From Planctomycetota bacterium (GTDB taxonomy: Bacteria; Planctomycetota; PLA2; JAEUHO01), in NCBI GenBank assembly GCA_030066775.1, contig JASJAY010000068.1:1-46151 (forward strand): a stretch of DNA of 46,151 nt, given 5' to 3'. Below are positions 24,965-32,844 of this stretch, in pieces. Below the pieces are notes generated by a model that made no database searches, was not told the origin of the DNA, and saw only the letters and a list, made by a program, of their open reading frames with translations. The position numbers and the translations under genes are program-made. Position 1 is the stretch's first letter. The number at the start of each line of letters is the position of its first letter.

Positions 24965-27166
24965 TCAGGCCTCGACGACGGGCTCTTCCTGGAGCGCTTC
25001 GAGCGCGAGCGCGAGGAAGGCCTCGAGCTCCACGCCGGTGCCGACGCAGCGCGCGATCAGGTCGCGCTCCACGTTGGCCGCGAACTTGGCGTTCCGGAAG
25101 CGCTTCTTCAGGCTCTTGAGCTTCACGTCACGCACGTCCTTGCTCGGCATGACCTGACTCGTCGCGTGCACGAGCCCGACCACCGCCTCGGCGCACGAGA
25201 CGGCGTGGTCCATGACCGAGATGCAGCGGATGCCTGTCTCGGCCAGGCCCTTGTCGTTGTGCGCAGCGATGGCGTGAATCGCGGTGGGATGCATGCCCGC
25301 GTCCTTCAGCACCTCCGCCGCAACGAGGCAGTGGCGCTCGGGCTCCTTGACGCGATCGAAGTCGAGGTTGTGCAGCAGACCGATCAGGCGCCACGCCTCC
25401 TCGTTCTTCTCGAGCCGGCGCGCGAGCGCCCCCATCACGACCGACGCCATGCGCATCTGCCGGCGCAGGCTCGGCGTCTCGACCCACTCGTTCCAGAGCG
25501 ATTCGGCCTGTTCGCGCGTGAGGCCGAGGTCCTCGACATCGTCGGCGGGCGTCCCGAGCAGCGCGCGATGTGCGTCGCTCATCGACTCGCCGTCGTCCTT
25601 CGGCGCTTCAGGCGCTGCTTCCGCTTCGGCGTCCGGTGCTTCCGTGGCGGCCTCGCTCTTCGTCAGCGGCTTCATGAGCGGGAAGAGTACGACGTCGCGC
25701 AGGTTGTCCTGGTTCGTGAGCAGCGCGAGGAAGCGCTCGACGCCCATGCCCCAGCCGGACATGGGCGGCATGCCGTGCTCCATGGCGCGCAGGTAGTCCT
25801 CGTCGACGTCCAGGGCTTCCTCGTCGCCCGCGGCCTTGGCGGCGGCCTGGGCCTCGAAGCGCTCGCGCTGGTCCACGGGATCGACGAGCTCGGAGTACGC
25901 GTTCACGACCTCCCAGCCGTTCACGACGAGCTGGAAGCGGTCGGTGATCATCCCGTTCTCGTCGTTCTTGCGCGCGAGCGGGGAGAGGTCGATCGGGTGG
26001 CCCGTGAGGAAGACCGGGTTCACGAGCTTCGGGCGGCTGACCTTCTTGTAGAGCAGGTCGATCAGCGTGCCGCGGCCGAGCTTGTCGAGGTCGTCGCGCT
26101 CGAGCTCGATGCCCCGCTTCTGGATCTCGGCCCGCAGCGAAGCGGCATCGGGATAGTCCTCGTAGTCGAGGCCCGCGTCGCGCTGGATCAGCTCGCGGAA
26201 CGAGACGCGCGACCACGGCGGCGTGAAGTCGATCAGATGGTCGCCGTACTTGATCTGGCGCGTGCCGAGCAGCTCGTCCAGGAGGTGCACGATCAGCCCC
26301 TCCGTGAACCGCATGTTGTCTTCGTAGTTCCAGTACGCCGCGTAGTACTCCACCATCGTGAAGTCCTGCAGGTGCGACGGGTCCATGCCCTCGTTGCGGA
26401 AGCAGCGCGCGACCTCGTATACGCGGTCGATGCCCCCGGCGACGCACTGCTTGAGCCACGTCTCGGGCGCGATGCGCAGCACGCAGCGCATGTCCATGGC
26501 GTTGTGGTGCGTGACGAAGGGCTTGGCGAGCGCGCCGGAGACCTTCGTCTGGAGCACCGGCGTGTCGACCTCTTCGAAGTCGTGATCGTCCAGGTAGCGC
26601 CGGAGCGTGCGGATGAAGCGCGTGCGGAACCGGAAACGCTCACGCGTCTCGGGGTTCGTCACGAGGTCGAGGTAGCGCTCCCGCTGGCGTGCTTCAACGT
26701 CGCTCAGGCCGTGCCACTTCTCCGGCAGCGGCCGCAGCGCCTTGGTCAGGAACGTCCACGAGCCGGCCCAGACGGAGGGCTCGCCCTTCTTCGTACGGCC
26801 CGTGCGGCCCTCGAAGCCGACGTGGTCGGCCATGTCGACGCACTCGCGGAAGAGCGCCATCGACGCGGCGCCGATCTCGGCCTCGTCCAGCACGACCTGG
26901 CAGCGGCCCGACGCGTCGAGCAGGTGCAGGAAGAGCAGCTTGCCGAAGCGGCGCAGGGTCATCACCCGACCGGCGACGCGAACGGCGGTGCCCGTCTCGG
27001 GCTCGACCTCCGGCTGCGCCTCGGCCAGGGCGTACGCCTCGGCGAGGCTGTGCGTGCGATCGAAGCGATCTGCGTACGGCGCGTGTCCGGCGGCCTTCAA
27101 GGCCTCGATCTTCTCGAGGCGGACCTGGCGTTGATCGGTGCGGGACTCGGCCTGGGGCTCGGACAT
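24965..27166 (-). CDS. lysS: Lysyl-tRNA synthetase (class II) with C-terminal HD domain
   Basis: 733 residues. I chose ATG 27166 over the in-frame TTG at 27196, which lies inside a likely promoter. Residues 1-540 are a class II LysRS that charges tRNA-Lys: OB-fold (VRVAGRVMTLRRFGKLLFLH), motif 2 region RCFRNEGMDPSHLQDFTMVE, NAYSELVDPVDQRERFE, and motif 3 GWGMGVERFLALLTNQDNL. An acidic, alanine-rich linker follows (about 510-545). Residues about 550-733 look like the HD-superfamily hydrolase group COG2316. The expected metal ligands are partly missing: Q570 where K/R-H is usual, H599-N600 in place of HD; H612 and H636 are kept. A fusion of LysRS to this domain is unusual, and the HD part is probably a non-hydrolytic sensor or has shifted chemistry. 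Confidence 0.93.
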   Translation of the reverse strand: MSEPQAESRTDQRQVRLEKIEALKAAGHAPYADRFDRTHSLAEAYALAEAQPEVEPETGTAVRVAGRVMTLRRFGKLLFLHLLDASGRCQVVLDEAEIGAASMALFRECVDMADHVGFEGRTGRTKKGEPSVWAGSWTFLTKALRPLPEKWHGLSDVEARQRERYLDLVTNPETRERFRFRTRFIRTLRRYLDDHDFEEVDTPVLQTKVSGALAKPFVTHHNAMDMRCVLRIAPETWLKQCVAGGIDRVYEVARCFRNEGMDPSHLQDFTMVEYYAAYWNYEDNMRFTEGLIVHLLDELLGTRQIKYGDHLIDFTPPWSRVSFRELIQRDAGLDYEDYPDAASLRAEIQKRGIELERDDLDKLGRGTLIDLLYKKVSRPKLVNPVFLTGHPIDLSPLARKNDENGMITDRFQLVVNGWEVVNAYSELVDPVDQRERFEAQAAAKAAGDEEALDVDEDYLRAMEHGMPPMSGWGMGVERFLALLTNQDNLRDVVLFPLMKPLTKSEAATEAPDAEAEAAPEAPKDDGESMSDAHRALLGTPADDVEDLGLTREQAESLWNEWVETPSLRRQMRMASVVMGALARRLEKNEEAWRLIGLLHNLDFDRVKEPERHCLVAAEVLKDAGMHPTAIHAIAAHNDKGLAETGIRCISVMDHAVSCAEAVVGLVHATSQVMPSKDVRDVKLKSLKKRFRNAKFAANVERDLIARCVGTGVELEAFLALALEALQEEPVVEA

Positions 27167-27195
27167 GGCGCTCTCGCGGACGGAGGAAGCGCCCA

Positions 27196-27201
27196 AAGGT
27201 A
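27196..27201 (-). promoter_or_regulatory. Possible -10 box TACCTT before lysS
   Basis: GTACCTT on the minus strand ends 29 bases before the lysS ATG and after the methionine aminopeptidase stop. The same hexamer occurs at 32792. Confidence 0.35.
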
Positions 27202-27221
27202 CCGGCAGCGTGGCTCGGGAC

Positions 27222-28034
27222 TCAGTCCGCGACGGTGAGGTCGAGCGGGCGATCGTCGGGCAGCGTCAGGATCTCGACGCCGTCGTTGGTCACCGTGACG
27301 GTGTGCTCGAACTGGGCCGAGAGCGCGCCGTCGTAGGTCCGCGCCGTCCAGTGGTCGCGCTTGTCGACCACGCAGAAGGCCGTGCCCAGGTTCAGCATCG
27401 GCTCGACCGTGAAGGTCATGCCGGGCAGGAGCACCTCGCCCTTGCCCCTGCGGCCGACGTGCGAGATCGAGGGCGAGTCGTGGAACACCTTGCCGATGCC
27501 GTGGCCCGCGAACTGCTCGACGACGCCGTAGCCCATGGGCTCGGCGAAGCTCTGGATGGCATGCCCGATGTCCCCGACGTGGCCGCCCGGCTTCACGGCC
27601 GCGATGCCGCGGCGCATGGCCTCGTGGGTGTCCTGGACCAGCTTCTTCGCCTCGGCCGTCACCTCGCCGACCATGAACGTGCGCGAGGTGTCGCCGTGGT
27701 ACCCGTCGATGATCGGGGTGACGTCGACGTTGATGATGTCGCCTTCCTTCAGGACCACCTTGGCGTGGGGGATGCCGTGGCAGACCACCTCGTTCACCGA
27801 GGTGCAGCAGTGCTTGGGGAAGGGGTGGGCGCCGCCGCCGGTGTAGCCGTAGGGCGCGCTGACCGCGCCGCGCTCGCGCGTGGCCCGGTGCACGGCCTTG
27901 TCGATGTCGAGCGTGGTGATGCCCGGGCGGACCATCGCCTCGACCATGTCGAGCAGGCTGCAGGCAAAGCGGCCCACGACGCGCATCTTCTCGATTGCCT
28001 GCGCGTCGAGCCGGGGCGAATTCTTGCGTAGCAC
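27222..28034 (-). CDS. map: Methionine aminopeptidase, type I
   Basis: 270 residues. GTG 28034 was chosen because GGAG lies 9 bases upstream and the length then matches type I enzymes; the frame is open further but reads as low-complexity R/G/P. It removes the initiator methionine from new proteins. The metal-site signature is visible: YHGDTSRTF, the PROSITE-type segment EQFAGHGIGKVFHDSPSISH, then LLPGMTFTVEPML and TVTVTNDGVEILT. The N-terminal half (ITTLDIDKAVH, APYGYTGGGAHPFP, CTSVNEVVCHGIP) follows the family closely. It is upstream of lysS on the same strand with a 55-base gap, and divergent from the helicase gene. It is a housekeeping gene with no oddity beyond the GTG start. Confidence 0.95.
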   Translation of the reverse strand: MLRKNSPRLDAQAIEKMRVVGRFACSLLDMVEAMVRPGITTLDIDKAVHRATRERGAVSAPYGYTGGGAHPFPKHCCTSVNEVVCHGIPHAKVVLKEGDIINVDVTPIIDGYHGDTSRTFMVGEVTAEAKKLVQDTHEAMRRGIAAVKPGGHVGDIGHAIQSFAEPMGYGVVEQFAGHGIGKVFHDSPSISHVGRRGKGEVLLPGMTFTVEPMLNLGTAFCVVDKRDHWTARTYDGALSAQFEHTVTVTNDGVEILTLPDDRPLDLTVAD

Positions 28035-28114
28035 GGCCTGGATCTCCGAACGGGGGCCGCCGAGCCACCGGCGGAGGGTGCCCGGTGTACCACGCTGCCG
28101 ACCCCCCGGGGCGT

Positions 28115-28165
28115 CCCCCCGCACCCCTATCTTCAGGTGTCCCTGGTTCCGGCGTGTGCGGGGGG
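28115..28165. repeat. Inverted repeat flanking the helicase promoter region
   Basis: CCCCCCGCAC (28115-28124) and GTGCGGGGGG (28156-28165) are a perfect 10-base inverted repeat. They are 31 bases apart in the 172-base gap between methionine aminopeptidase and the divergent helicase. The spacer holds the TATCTT hexamer. It could be an operator pair or an RNA stem, or may reflect GC-rich drift. Confidence 0.4.
28128..28133 (+). promoter_or_regulatory. Possible -10 box TATCTT before the helicase
   Basis: CTATCTT lies 73 bases before the GTG at 28207, inside the arms of the inverted repeat at 28115-28165. Confidence 0.35.
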
Positions 28166-28206
28166 TGCCCCTGCCGCTCGCGCCGCCGACGACCCCGAGG
28201 AGCCCT

Positions 28207-30603
28207 GTGCCCGCCGACGTCCGACGCGTCCTCGAAGAGCTCCTGGGAAGCCCGACGGCTCCAGGCGGGCGCCTCCGCGCACAGGTCGTCGCCCACCGCG
28301 TGAGCCCCGCAACGCAAGCGAAGTTCGCCGACCTGCCGGACGCGCTCGATCCGCGCCTGCCGCAGGCCCTCGCCGAGCGGGGCATCCGGCGCCTCTACAC
28401 GCACCAACGCGCGGCCTATGACCACGTCACGGCGAAGCGCAACACGGTCGTCGTCACCCCCACCGCCAGCGGCAAGACGCTCTGCTACAACCTGCCCGTC
28501 CTCGACGCCTTGCTCAAGGACCCGGGCGCGCGGGCGCTCTACCTCTTCCCTACCAAGGCACTCTCCCGCGACCAGTCCGCGGAGCTGCTCGAGCTCATGC
28601 AGCAGGCGGCGCCCCAGCTAGGCACCGCCGTGTACGACGGCGACACGCCGCCGGCCGAGCGCCGCGTCGTCCGCGACCGGGCGCACGTGATCATGTCCAA
28701 CCCGGACATGCTGCACACGGCCATCCTGCCCCACCACGCGCGGTGGATGCGCCTGTTCGAGAACCTGCGCTACGTCGTCATCGACGAGCTGCACCACTAC
28801 CGCGGCGTCTTCGGCAGCCACCTCGCCAACGTGCTGCGGCGTCTACGCCGCGTCTGCCGATTCCACGGCTCGGACCCGGTCTTCATCGCCGCCAGCGCGA
28901 CGATCGCCAACGCGCGCTCGTTCGCCGAGCGCCTCTTGGAGCGGCCCGTCGAGCTGATCGAGGAGAACGGCGCCCCGCTCGGCGAGCGGCACTTCGTCCT
29001 GCTCAACCCGCCCGTGACCAACCCGGCCCTGGGCCTGCGCAAGTCGTACCTCTCCACGTCGCGCCAGGTGGCCAGCACCTTCATGAAGCGCGGCGTACAC
29101 ACGATCGTGTTCTGCGGCGCACGCACGACGACCGAGGTCATGACCAAGTACATGAAGGACCTCTTCCGCGACCGGGTCGACCGCCGGCCGCGGGTCGTCG
29201 GCTACCGCGGCGGCTACCTGCCGCGCGAGCGACGGGCGATCGAGCGCGGCCTGCGCGACGGCTCGATCCTCGGCGTCGTCTCGACCAACGCGCTCGAGCT
29301 CGGCATCGACATCGGCGCGCTCGACGCCAGCGTGATCGCGGGCTATCCGGGCACGGTCGCGAGCACGCGCCAACAGGCAGGCCGCGCCGGCCGGCGCCAG
29401 GACGCCTCGGCCGCGGTGCTCGTCCTGCGCTCCAGCCCGCTCGACCAGTACCTCGCCGACCACCCCGAGTTCCTGCTCGACGCCTCGCCGGAGTCCGCGC
29501 AGATCAACCCGGACAACCTGCAGATCCTCGTCAGCCACCTCAAGTGCGCAGCATTCGAAGTCCCGATCGAGGACGGCGAGGAGCTCACCAGCACGGGCGA
29601 GGGCCGCGAGGTCCAGCCCGAGCTGCTCAAGTACCTCGAAGAGCACGGCGTCCTGCGGCACACGGGCGGACGCTGGCACTGGGCCGCCGACGCCTACCCC
29701 GCCAACGACATCTCACTGCGCTCGGTGACCTCCACCAACTTCGTCGTCGTGGACACCACGGGCAACCGGAACGAGGTGATCGCCGAGGTCGACTACACCT
29801 GGGCGTTCACCACGATCTACGAGGGCGCCATCTACATGGTGCAGTCCGAGCAGTACCACGTGGACAAGCTCGACTGGGATCGGCGCAAGGCGTTCGTCCG
29901 CAAGGTCGAGTCCGAGTACTACACGGACGCCCAGCACTACGTGAAGGTGAAGGTCCTCCAGGTGCTGCGCGAGAACGACCCCGCGGCCGAGCTCGAAGAG
30001 GCCGCGCCCAAGACCGAGTACGGCGAGGTCGAGGTCGTGCGCAAGGCCGTGGGCTACAAGAAGCTGAAGTTCTATACCCACGAGAACCTGGGCTGGGGCG
30101 ACATCCTCCTGCCCGAGGACACATACCACACGCAGGCCACCTGGTTCACCGTGCCCGACGCGGTGATCGAGAGCCTCGGTGTGCCCACGAGCGACCTCGT
30201 AGACGCCCTCATCGGACTCGCGAACCTGACCCACGACCTCGCGTCGATGCTGCTCATGTGCGACGGCCGCGACCTCGGCGTGGTCATGGGCGACCGCACG
30301 CGCGAGTGGTTCCTGAAGCCCACGGCGCCGGGCGCCATCCAGCCCGACCCCCCGGACCGCTTCGAGCCGACGGTCTTCCTCTACGACCAGTACTCGGGCG
30401 GCATCGGCCTCGCGGAAGCGCTCTTCCCGCTGCTGCCGCGGCTGCTCGACGGCGCGCGGGACCGCCTCGCAGCCTGCGCCTGCGAGCGCGGCTGCCCGGC
30501 GTGCGTCGGTCCCGAGCAGGAGGTCGGCCCGCGCGCGAAGGCGATCGCGGCGCAGATGCTCGAGCTCATGCGCAGCGCCCCGCGCGAGCCGGCGACGGCC
30601 TAG
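28207..30603 (+). CDS. mrfA: MrfA-like DEAD/DEAH-box helicase with C-terminal zinc-binding domain
   Basis: 798 residues. GTG 28207 was chosen because GAGGAG sits 5-6 bases upstream; the longer frame overlaps the divergent gene. Superfamily 2 helicase motifs are clear: Walker A TPTASGKT (K90), DELH (D193-E194), SATI, and motif VI QQAGRAGRR. The C-terminal domain ends with four cysteines (C757-x-C759-x3-C763-x2-C766), as in MrfA (YprA), whose DUF1998-like region binds zinc. In Bacillus subtilis MrfA and the nuclease MrfB repair mitomycin C damage independently of UvrABC. A matching MrfB-like gene lies at 32845 in this window. The gene ends 4 bases into the convergent glycosyltransferase. No SOS box is visible. 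Confidence 0.9.
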   Translation: MPADVRRVLEELLGSPTAPGGRLRAQVVAHRVSPATQAKFADLPDALDPRLPQALAERGIRRLYTHQRAAYDHVTAKRNTVVVTPTASGKTLCYNLPVLDALLKDPGARALYLFPTKALSRDQSAELLELMQQAAPQLGTAVYDGDTPPAERRVVRDRAHVIMSNPDMLHTAILPHHARWMRLFENLRYVVIDELHHYRGVFGSHLANVLRRLRRVCRFHGSDPVFIAASATIANARSFAERLLERPVELIEENGAPLGERHFVLLNPPVTNPALGLRKSYLSTSRQVASTFMKRGVHTIVFCGARTTTEVMTKYMKDLFRDRVDRRPRVVGYRGGYLPRERRAIERGLRDGSILGVVSTNALELGIDIGALDASVIAGYPGTVASTRQQAGRAGRRQDASAAVLVLRSSPLDQYLADHPEFLLDASPESAQINPDNLQILVSHLKCAAFEVPIEDGEELTSTGEGREVQPELLKYLEEHGVLRHTGGRWHWAADAYPANDISLRSVTSTNFVVVDTTGNRNEVIAEVDYTWAFTTIYEGAIYMVQSEQYHVDKLDWDRRKAFVRKVESEYYTDAQHYVKVKVLQVLRENDPAAELEEAAPKTEYGEVEVVRKAVGYKKLKFYTHENLGWGDILLPEDTYHTQATWFTVPDAVIESLGVPTSDLVDALIGLANLTHDLASMLLMCDGRDLGVVMGDRTREWFLKPTAPGAIQPDPPDRFEPTVFLYDQYSGGIGLAEALFPLLPRLLDGARDRLAACACERGCPACVGPEQEVGPRAKAIAAQMLELMRSAPREPATA

Positions 30604-31889
30604 CCGCGCGTCACGCGCAGCTCGGAGAGCCCAAAGCCGAATTCGCGTGCGTCGTCGGAGAGCCCGAGCGCTGCGGGGGCGGCCGCGCCCTCGATGCGAA
30701 ACACGAGCTCGAGCGTGTCGCCGCCTTGGGCGAGGCGTGCGGGCAGCCGCACCTGCTGGAGCACATCGCCGACCGACTCGGCATAGCTCCAGGTCGCCTG
30801 CGTGCGACCGGCCACGTCCAACGCGACGCGCACCGGGACTTCGGAATCGTGCACCGCGGCGCGCGTCAGCAGCTCGAGCGTCAAACGCTTCGGTTTGCGG
30901 AACGCGGGCAGCCGGAGCACGACGCGCGCCTCGGGGTTCACGGCCCACGTCCCCCACGCCTCGGGGCCGCCCCAGCCGACGTCGAGCAGCCGGCCGTCGT
31001 CCGACCCGCTGACGAAGCGGTACGTGCGCACGAATGCGATCTGCGAGCGGCTCTCGAGCTCGGGGATCTCGAGGTCGAATCGTCGCGCGAGGTCCGCCGG
31101 CGTGACCATGTTGAAGGGGGGCTCGAAGTAGCGCGCGTCGGAGCCCACGAGATGCCAGCTGTCGTGTCCGATGCCGAAGTTGAAGAGCACGCGCTCCGCG
31201 GTCACCTGGTTCCGGATGCCCTGAGCGCTGGTCAGCAGCGGCAGCACCACGTCCCACTGGTACCGGCTGAGGTAGATCTCGGGTTCGGCCTGACCCGGGG
31301 CCACGAACGGGCGGTCGGGCGGGTGGGCCTCGACGGCCTTGCGCATCCACGCGAGGAACGCCCGCTCCGGCATGCGCAGAAGCTCGTTCATGCGCTCCAG
31401 CACGGGCACGAGCTTCTCGCGCGTGGTGGCCCAGCCCCAGGGACGGAACGCGTACGTGCCCTCGCCCTCGCCCGGCAATGCGAACGGATCGCCGTAGACC
31501 GAGAACACGCCCGGGTCCTCCTCGACCGCGCGCAGCGCCGCGTCGAGCGCGGCAAGCGATCCCGGGGCCGGGAAGCAGTCGTCCTCCAGCACGAGCACGC
31601 GACGGTGGCGCTGGATCACGTCCTCGAGCGCGTCGAACATGCGGCGCGCATGCCCGACGGCCCGCGTGTAGGAGACGAACCGGCACCCCGGGTAGTCGTC
31701 CTGAAGCGCCCGGGACGCAAGCACCTTCGGGCGCAGCCAAGCGTGGTTCGAGTGCCCGTCGAGCCACACCTCGGTCCGCTCGAGGGCGCCTTCCCGCTTC
31801 AGCCCCTCGAGCACGAGGCGCAGCGCCCAGGGGCGGGTGTGCCCGAGGACGAGGACGAAGAGCGGTTGGGAGGCGGCGGAGCCTGACAC
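30600..31889 (-). CDS. Glycosyltransferase, GT-A fold, HlpA/GNT-I-like
   Basis: 429 residues from GTG 31889; no ATG lies close. The N-terminal half is a GT-A Rossmann-type fold: PLFVLVLGHTRPWALRLVL, the metal-binding LEDDCFPAPG, and WGWATTREKL, which matches the W-G-W-A-T signature of HlpA-like/GNT-I-like family members. The C-terminal 200 residues include two strands-rich regions with no known motif. It would transfer a sugar to an acceptor that cannot be named from sequence. TAGAAT (31903-31898) lies only 8 bases before the start, which suggests a leaderless transcript. The stop overlaps that of the convergent helicase by 4 bases. It is divergent from the methyltransferase at 31943. With that gene it separates the mrfA and mrfB homologs. 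Confidence 0.82.
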   Translation of the reverse strand: MSGSAASQPLFVLVLGHTRPWALRLVLEGLKREGALERTEVWLDGHSNHAWLRPKVLASRALQDDYPGCRFVSYTRAVGHARRMFDALEDVIQRHRRVLVLEDDCFPAPGSLAALDAALRAVEEDPGVFSVYGDPFALPGEGEGTYAFRPWGWATTREKLVPVLERMNELLRMPERAFLAWMRKAVEAHPPDRPFVAPGQAEPEIYLSRYQWDVVLPLLTSAQGIRNQVTAERVLFNFGIGHDSWHLVGSDARYFEPPFNMVTPADLARRFDLEIPELESRSQIAFVRTYRFVSGSDDGRLLDVGWGGPEAWGTWAVNPEARVVLRLPAFRKPKRLTLELLTRAAVHDSEVPVRVALDVAGRTQATWSYAESVGDVLQQVRLPARLAQGGDTLELVFRIEGAAAPAALGLSDDAREFGFGLSELRVTRG

Positions 31890-31897
31890 GGCGCGGG

Positions 31898-31903
31898 ATT
31901 CTA
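31898..31903 (-). promoter_or_regulatory. Possible -10 box TAGAAT before the glycosyltransferase
   Basis: GTAGAAT on the minus strand lies only 8 bases before the GTG at 31889, so transcription would start at or near the start codon. Confidence 0.35.
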
Positions 31904-31942
31904 CCGCTCGACGCGCGAGGGGCGGCAGCCCAGGATGGGCGC

Positions 31943-32764
31943 ATGCGTCTCCACCTCGGCTGTGGCCTGCTCGTGCACCCGGACTGGGTGAACGTCGACC
32001 TCGTTGCCTACGACCCGGCCGTCCGTGCGCTCGACCTCACGCGCCCGCTGCCATACGCCGACGAGGCGTGCACAGCGGTCTACCACGCACACCTGCTCGA
32101 GCATCTGCGCCGCGAGAACGCGGAGCCCTTCCTCCGGGAATGCCGGCGTGTGCTCGCGCCCGGCGGGATCCTGCGCGTCGTGGTGCCCGACCTCGAGTCC
32201 TGGTGCCGGCTCTATCTCGAGCGACTGGAGGCCGCGGCGCGAGGCGACGCCGGAGCCGCCGCCGATCACGAGTACCTCCTGATCGAGCTGCTCGACAGCA
32301 TGGTGCGCGAGCGTTCCGGCGGCGCCTGGGCGCAGTACATGGCGCAGCCGGACCTGCCCAACCGGGCCTTCGTGGAGGACCGCGCCGGCCGGTCGAGCTT
32401 CGACTTCCTCGACTACCTCCACGGACGCCGCGAACCGCCCAAGGCCGTGGCGACCACCGCCGTGCCCCCCGATCGCAAGGAACAGAAGCGCCTCCGGCAG
32501 CTCGACAAGCACCTGAGCGACGCCGAGCGGGCGATGTTCGCGCTGCACCACTTCCGCGAGAGCGGGGAGCTGCACCGTTGGATGTACGACCGCGTCTCGC
32601 TGGGGCGGCTGCTCGAGACGACGGGGTTCACCGACGCCACCGTGCGCGCCGCGAGCGAGAGCGAGATCCCCGACTGGGCGGGGTACGCCTTCGAGCACGA
32701 CGAAGAGGGCGCCGAGCGCCGCCCCGGATCGCTCTACATGGAGGCGCGCCGGCCCGCGTCCTGA
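31943..32764 (+). CDS. SAM-dependent methyltransferase
   Basis: 273 residues from ATG 31943, with AGGA 8 bases upstream; the frame is open upstream but divergent DNA lies there. Class I methyltransferase fold: motif I LHLGCG at residues 3-8, DLTRPLPYADE in the motif II/acidic-loop position, and REcRRVLAPGGILRVVVPD, the usual post-motif strand. An insert of about 90 residues (about 110-200) contains an acidic loop, and the C-terminal segment ends MEARRPAS. The substrate is unknown. Methyltransferases with such an 'LHxGCG' start often act on cell-surface sugars. The divergent glycosyltransferase neighbour, 53 bases away, supports a role in surface polysaccharide, but this is inference. Confidence 0.82.
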   Translation: MRLHLGCGLLVHPDWVNVDLVAYDPAVRALDLTRPLPYADEACTAVYHAHLLEHLRRENAEPFLRECRRVLAPGGILRVVVPDLESWCRLYLERLEAAARGDAGAAADHEYLLIELLDSMVRERSGGAWAQYMAQPDLPNRAFVEDRAGRSSFDFLDYLHGRREPPKAVATTAVPPDRKEQKRLRQLDKHLSDAERAMFALHHFRESGELHRWMYDRVSLGRLLETTGFTDATVRAASESEIPDWAGYAFEHDEEGAERRPGSLYMEARRPAS

Positions 32765-32791
32765 GCCCGGAGGGCCATGGGACCCCCCGGG

Positions 32792-32797
32792 TACCTT
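32792..32797 (+). promoter_or_regulatory. Possible -10 box TACCTT before the mrfB homolog
   Basis: GTACCTT lies 47 bases before the GTG at 32845. It has the same sequence as the box before lysS. Confidence 0.35.
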
Positions 32798-32844
32798 GAG
32801 CGCACGCGGGTCTCCCGGGCTCGCGGCCGGAGACCTGCCACCGC

